Shown here: positions 60,799 to 64,000 of the stretch, piece after piece
Layout: each line of letters starts with the position of its first letter
How positions within the stretch are numbered: position 1 is the first letter of the stretch
The notes under the pieces: model-generated
Told to the model about the DNA's origin: nothing
Seen by the model: only the letters and a program-made list of their open reading frames with translations
The model's database searches: none
Program-made: the position numbers and the translations under genes
NCBI RefSeq assembly: GCF_014287355.1
Contig: NZ_JACOPE010000001.1
Coordinates: 1,364,001 to 1,428,000, forward strand
Reading direction: 5' to 3'
Source of the DNA: Ruminococcus hominis
GTDB taxonomy: Bacteria > Bacillota > Clostridia > Lachnospirales > Lachnospiraceae
DNA: 64,000 nucleotides

Positions 60799-61668
60799 AT
60801 GTGGAAAATGTGGTTTTGTATAGTTATTCTGTTATTAATAGCGGGCGTGTTTGCTGAGGTTAAAAGAGAATTACACACATTTTGTATTACGAGATACAAA
60901 GTACTGTCACCAAAATGGAATGGTGAAAAAAGCGGTAAAATCATATTTTTGAGTGACCTCCACAATCATGAGTACGGCTTACATAATAAGAAACTGATCG
61001 ATAAGATAAGGATGGAAAATCCAGAGCTGATTTTAATTGGAGGAGATATTCTGGTCGGAAAAGAAGATATCTCATATGAATCAGCAGCAAAATTCGTGGA
61101 AGCAATCTGTAAGATTGCACCGGTGTATTATGCAAATGGAAATCATGAACAACGTATGAAAGAAAAGCCGGAAAAATATGGAGATGCATTTGTTAAATAT
61201 AAAAAACGATTGCTCGATGCAGGAGTTTGTTTTTTGGAAAATGAAAGTGCAGAAGTAGAGTTGGATGGAAATAAATTGTCTTTGACAGGCTTGGAATTAC
61301 GGATAGAAGTATATGAAAAGATGAAAACTCATAAGGTGACTAAAGGTGATATAGCACAGAAGGTTGGTTCGGCAAAGCAGGAAGAGATTCAGATATTGCT
61401 GGCGCATAATCCAGAATATATGGAGGCGTACCAGGCATGGGGGGCAGATATTACTTTGTCCGGGCATTTGCATGGAGGTTTGATTTGTCTTCCGAATGGC
61501 AAAAGTGTAATAACACCGCAATTTCATCTTTTTCCAAAGCATGCAGGAGAGATGAAAGTCAAAGGAAATCAGACAGCAATCGTAAGTCGTGGTCTGGGAA
61601 CACATACAGTCAATATTCGGTTGTTTAATCCGGCAGAATTGATCGTATTTCAAATAAGTAAACAGTAA
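60799..61668 (+). CDS. Membrane-anchored metallophosphoesterase
   Basis: Calcineurin-like dinuclear metal phosphoesterase, 289 aa. An N-terminal helix (MWFCIVILLLIAGVFAEV) anchors it. The five metal motifs are present: FLSDLHNHEYG, LIGGDILV, YANGNHEQR, LLAHNPEY and LSGHLHGG. It resembles the YkuE/YaeI group, some of which act on lipid or nucleotide phosphates; the substrate cannot be told from sequence. It lies 13 bp upstream of scpA and is probably cotranscribed, though a functional link to chromosome segregation is not evident. Confidence 0.88.
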   Translation: MWKMWFCIVILLLIAGVFAEVKRELHTFCITRYKVLSPKWNGEKSGKIIFLSDLHNHEYGLHNKKLIDKIRMENPELILIGGDILVGKEDISYESAAKFVEAICKIAPVYYANGNHEQRMKEKPEKYGDAFVKYKKRLLDAGVCFLENESAEVELDGNKLSLTGLELRIEVYEKMKTHKVTKGDIAQKVGSAKQEEIQILLAHNPEYMEAYQAWGADITLSGHLHGGLICLPNGKSVITPQFHLFPKHAGEMKVKGNQTAIVSRGLGTHTVNIRLFNPAELIVFQISKQ

Positions 61669-61681
61669 AGAGAGAATACAT

Positions 61682-62434
61682 ATGGGGATTCCTATAAAAT
61701 TAGAGGTGTTTGAGGGACCATTAGATTTGCTTTTGCACCTGATTGATAAAAACAAAGTAGATATTTACGATATTCCAATTGTTGAAATTACAAATCAGTA
61801 TATGGAATATATACATCAGATGCAAAGAGAAGATCTTAATATTATGAGTGAATTTTTGCTGATGGCTGCTACATTATTAGATATAAAATGCAAAATGTTG
61901 CTTCCGAAGGAAGTAAACGAAGAAGGCGAGGAAGAAGATCCGCGTCAAGAGCTTGTGGAACAATTACTACAATATAAAATGTATAAATATATGGCTTATG
62001 AGCTAAAAGATAGGGAAATGGATTCGGAGTATATTATGTATAAGAATCCGTCAGTTCCTGATGAAATTTTAAAATATGAAGAGCCGGTTGATTTAGATTT
62101 GCTATTGGGAGATTTGAATCTGCAGAGATTACATAAAATTTTCGAAGAAGTCATGAAGCGGCAGGAGCGAAAAATTGATCCTATTCGAAGTAAATTTGGA
62201 AAAATAGAAAAAGAAGAGGTTCCCCTTCCGGATAAGATGGCTTATGTAGAATCTTATGCAAGAACACATGGCAGGTTTAGTTTCCGACAATTATTGATGG
62301 AACAAAAAAGCAAGATGCATGTGGTAGTAACCTTTCTTGCGATTTTAGAAATGATGAAGAGCGGAATGATCAAGGTAGAGCAGGAAGAGACTTGTGGTGA
62401 GATTATCATAGAGTCTCAGATACAGGAGTGTTAA
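61682..62434 (+). CDS. scpA: Segregation and condensation protein A
   Basis: Kleisin subunit of the SMC-ScpAB condensin that bridges the SMC heads; 250 aa. The N-terminal IKLEVFEGPLDLLLHLIDKNKVDIYDIPI is the family hallmark, and EFLLMAATLLDIKCKMLLP follows. The C-terminal winged helix (VVTFLAILEMMKSGMI) binds the SMC cap. Four bases separate it from scpB, the conserved pair. Confidence 0.96.
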   Translation: MGIPIKLEVFEGPLDLLLHLIDKNKVDIYDIPIVEITNQYMEYIHQMQREDLNIMSEFLLMAATLLDIKCKMLLPKEVNEEGEEEDPRQELVEQLLQYKMYKYMAYELKDREMDSEYIMYKNPSVPDEILKYEEPVDLDLLLGDLNLQRLHKIFEEVMKRQERKIDPIRSKFGKIEKEEVPLPDKMAYVESYARTHGRFSFRQLLMEQKSKMHVVVTFLAILEMMKSGMIKVEQEETCGEIIIESQIQEC

Positions 62435-62438
62435 TAAA

Positions 62439-63011
62439 ATGAAAAAAGAAAAGGAACTTCAGGGGGCGATAGAAGCAATTCTTTTTACAATGGGAGAATC
62501 TGTTGAGCTAAATAAGATTGCACGTGCAATTGAACAGGATGAAGAGACAACGTTAGAATTGATACATAAATTGATGAAACGATATGAAGCAAAGGATCGA
62601 GGGATTCGGATTATCGAGTTAGATCATGCGTTTCAGATGTGTACCAAAAAAGAAGCTTATGAATATTTAATTCGTGTTGCAAGACAACCGAAGAAACATG
62701 TTTTAACGGATGTATTATTGGAAACTATGTCTATTATAGCGTATAAACAGCCGGTTACAAAAATTGAGATTGAAAAAATCAGAGGTGTGAAATCAGATCA
62801 TGCAGTTAATAAGCTGGTTGAATATGGTTTAGCAGAAGAGGTTGGAAGGTTAGATGCTCCGGGACGCCCTATTTTATTTGGAACAACAGAAGAGTTTTTG
62901 CGGAGATTTTGTGTACAGTCTTTAGATGAACTTCCGATGCTTAATACGGATCAAATTGAGCAGTTTAAAGAAGAGGCGGAAGATGAAGCGGAACTGAAAT
63001 TGAATTTGTAA
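62439..63011 (+). CDS. scpB: Segregation and condensation protein B
   Basis: Dimeric tandem winged-helix protein that binds the ScpA linker; 190 aa. Motifs: LQGAIEAILFTMGESVELNKIA, MSIIAYKQPVTKIEIEKIRGV, and GRLDAPGRPILFGTTEEFLRRF. The ATG is at 62439 after the scpA stop. A D,D-carboxypeptidase gene follows, as commonly seen in Clostridia. Confidence 0.96.
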   Translation: MKKEKELQGAIEAILFTMGESVELNKIARAIEQDEETTLELIHKLMKRYEAKDRGIRIIELDHAFQMCTKKEAYEYLIRVARQPKKHVLTDVLLETMSIIAYKQPVTKIEIEKIRGVKSDHAVNKLVEYGLAEEVGRLDAPGRPILFGTTEEFLRRFCVQSLDELPMLNTDQIEQFKEEAEDEAELKLNL

Positions 63012-63102
63012 AGTAGATTCGTTTGTAAAGTTGTAATTTGCAAGACATATAGCAAATAGATTAGCATATAATAGTTAATAAATAATGTCGGGTGAATTTA
63101 TG

Positions 63103-64000
63103 ATGCTGAAGAAAAACAGAATATTAAACAAAAAGAGAGCCATGGAGGTGTTGATGCTTGCATCGATATTTATCATTGGCTTTTATTTTTTGTGGGATTT
63201 TATCTGCTCGAATAAAGAAATTTATTCTGTTCCGATAAGTATGGTGAATGAGACGAGGGTGTATACTACTAGAAAATCAGAAAATACAAAAGAAACAGAA
63301 GCATCTGAAAAAGATAAGATTCAGGAACCGCATGGTTTATATGCTCAATCTGCGGTGCTCATGGATGCAAAAAGCGGGAGAATATTGTTTGAAAAAAATG
63401 GGGGACAAAAACGTGCGATGGCAAGCACAACAAAGATTATGACCTGCATTCTTGCATTAGAATATGGTGATTTGGATGATGTTGTTACAGCAAGTACAAA
63501 TGCAGTAAATCAGCCTAAAGTACGATTGGGAGTTGTCGAAGGAGAAAAAATTTTGTTGAGGGATTTGTTATATTCATTGATGTTGGAATCCCATAATGAT
63601 GCGGCGGTCATGATTGCAGAACATATTGGAGGCAGTGTGGAGGGTTTTGCAGATATGATGAATCAAAAAGCACAAAGCTTAGGATGTAAAAATACTTATT
63701 TTATTACACCAAATGGATTAGATGCTTCAGACAAAAACGGAGGTCATCAGACAACAGCAGAAGAACTTGCACAAATCATGAAATATTGTATACAGGATTC
63801 AGAACAGGCAAAACAGTTTTTGGCAATATCACAGACGGAAATATATCATTTTGAAGATTGCTCACATGTATACAAGTATACATGCAACAACCATAACGCA
63901 TTTTTGAAAATGATGGAGGGTGCAATAGCAGGGAAAACAGGATTTACGGGTGAGGCAGGATATTGTTATGTAGGAGCTTTGGAACAAAATAATAAAAAAT
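63103..64000 (+). CDS. dacF: D-alanyl-D-alanine carboxypeptidase (DacF type), 5' part
   Basis: Open to the right edge; about 299 codons visible. An N-terminal anchor (about residues 15-35) and a Lys/Glu-rich linker precede the transpeptidase-like domain. S108-T-T-K111 lies in MASTTKIMTCIL. The second motif is SHNDAAVMIAEHIGG and the third KTGFTGEAGYCYVG. YFITPNGLDASDKNGGHQTTAEELAQIM is typical of D,D-carboxypeptidases. Adjacent ATGs at 63100 and 63103 are both possible starts; the ribosome site (GGGTG) is weak. Linkage to scpAB matches the clostridial scpA-scpB-dacF order. Confidence 0.9.
   Translation, partial: MLKKNRILNKKRAMEVLMLASIFIIGFYFLWDFICSNKEIYSVPISMVNETRVYTTRKSENTKETEASEKDKIQEPHGLYAQSAVLMDAKSGRILFEKNGGQKRAMASTTKIMTCILALEYGDLDDVVTASTNAVNQPKVRLGVVEGEKILLRDLLYSLMLESHNDAAVMIAEHIGGSVEGFADMMNQKAQSLGCKNTYFITPNGLDASDKNGGHQTTAEELAQIMKYCIQDSEQAKQFLAISQTEIYHFEDCSHVYKYTCNNHNAFLKMMEGAIAGKTGFTGEAGYCYVGALEQNNKK

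Overview
The window is a stretch of chromosome from an AT-rich, endospore-forming, anaerobic Firmicute. The gene content (gpr, spoIIP, the full spoIIIA operon, spoIVB, spo0A, a group B-type [FeFe] hydrogenase-like protein, MurT/GatD, NADP-type glutamate dehydrogenase) and the gene orders fit the class Clostridia, most likely family Lachnospiraceae. That family assignment is inference from gene content and style; no database search was possible. Nearly all of the window is dense core genome. There is no prophage, transposase, CRISPR array, rRNA or tRNA that I can support.

Layout. 1-2.4 kb: 3' end of galE, then ilvH and ilvC. 2.5-5.3 kb: rpsT (minus strand), the spore protease gene gpr and spoIIP. 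5.4-9.6 kb: a type II topoisomerase pair of parE/parC (or gyrB/gyrA) type. 9.7-20.9 kb: the classical translation/RNA operon rimP-nusA-rnpM-ylxQ-infB-rbfA-nrnA-truB-ribF, followed by rpsO and pnp on their own promoters. 21.1-25.9 kb: spoIIIAA to spoIIIAH. 26.0-27.6 kb: prfC. 27.7-38.8 kb: yqhY-nusB-xseA-xseB-ispA-dxs-tlyA-nadK-argR-recN, then spoIVB and spo0A, which is the conserved Firmicute order without folD. 38.9-45.9 kb: glgA, metF, a separate MetH reactivation protein, a MetH lacking that domain, and the hydrogenase-like protein. 46.0-50.8 kb: alaS, rpsU and gdhA. 50.8-53.7 kb: a yybP-ykoY (Mn2+) riboswitch and the P-type ATPase it should control. 53.8-55.9 kb: murT-gatD on the minus strand. 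56.1-64 kb: a second P-type ATPase, a J-domain protein, a D,D-carboxypeptidase, a metallophosphoesterase, scpA-scpB and the start of a second D,D-carboxypeptidase.

How the genes work together. Three themes dominate: the ribosome/RNA machinery (initiation, release, modification, decay, S15/S20/S21); sporulation (the Spo0A master regulator with Spo0A boxes in its own promoter, engulfment by SpoIIP, the SpoIIIA channel, SpoIVB signalling and GPR at germination); and one-carbon/methionine metabolism with a split cobalamin methionine synthase.

The most interesting non-coding signals are intergenic. A roughly 98-bp structured repeat occurs after the ilvC and pnp terminators, and several of its sequence differences preserve base pairing. 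Related modules lie after parC, after rpsU and near gdhA. The rpsU-gdhA gap (49.0-49.5 kb) is a mosaic that includes a 90-bp MITE-like unit with perfect 13-bp terminal inverted repeats. Leader hairpins before rimP, pnp and gdhA suggest attenuation or autoregulation.
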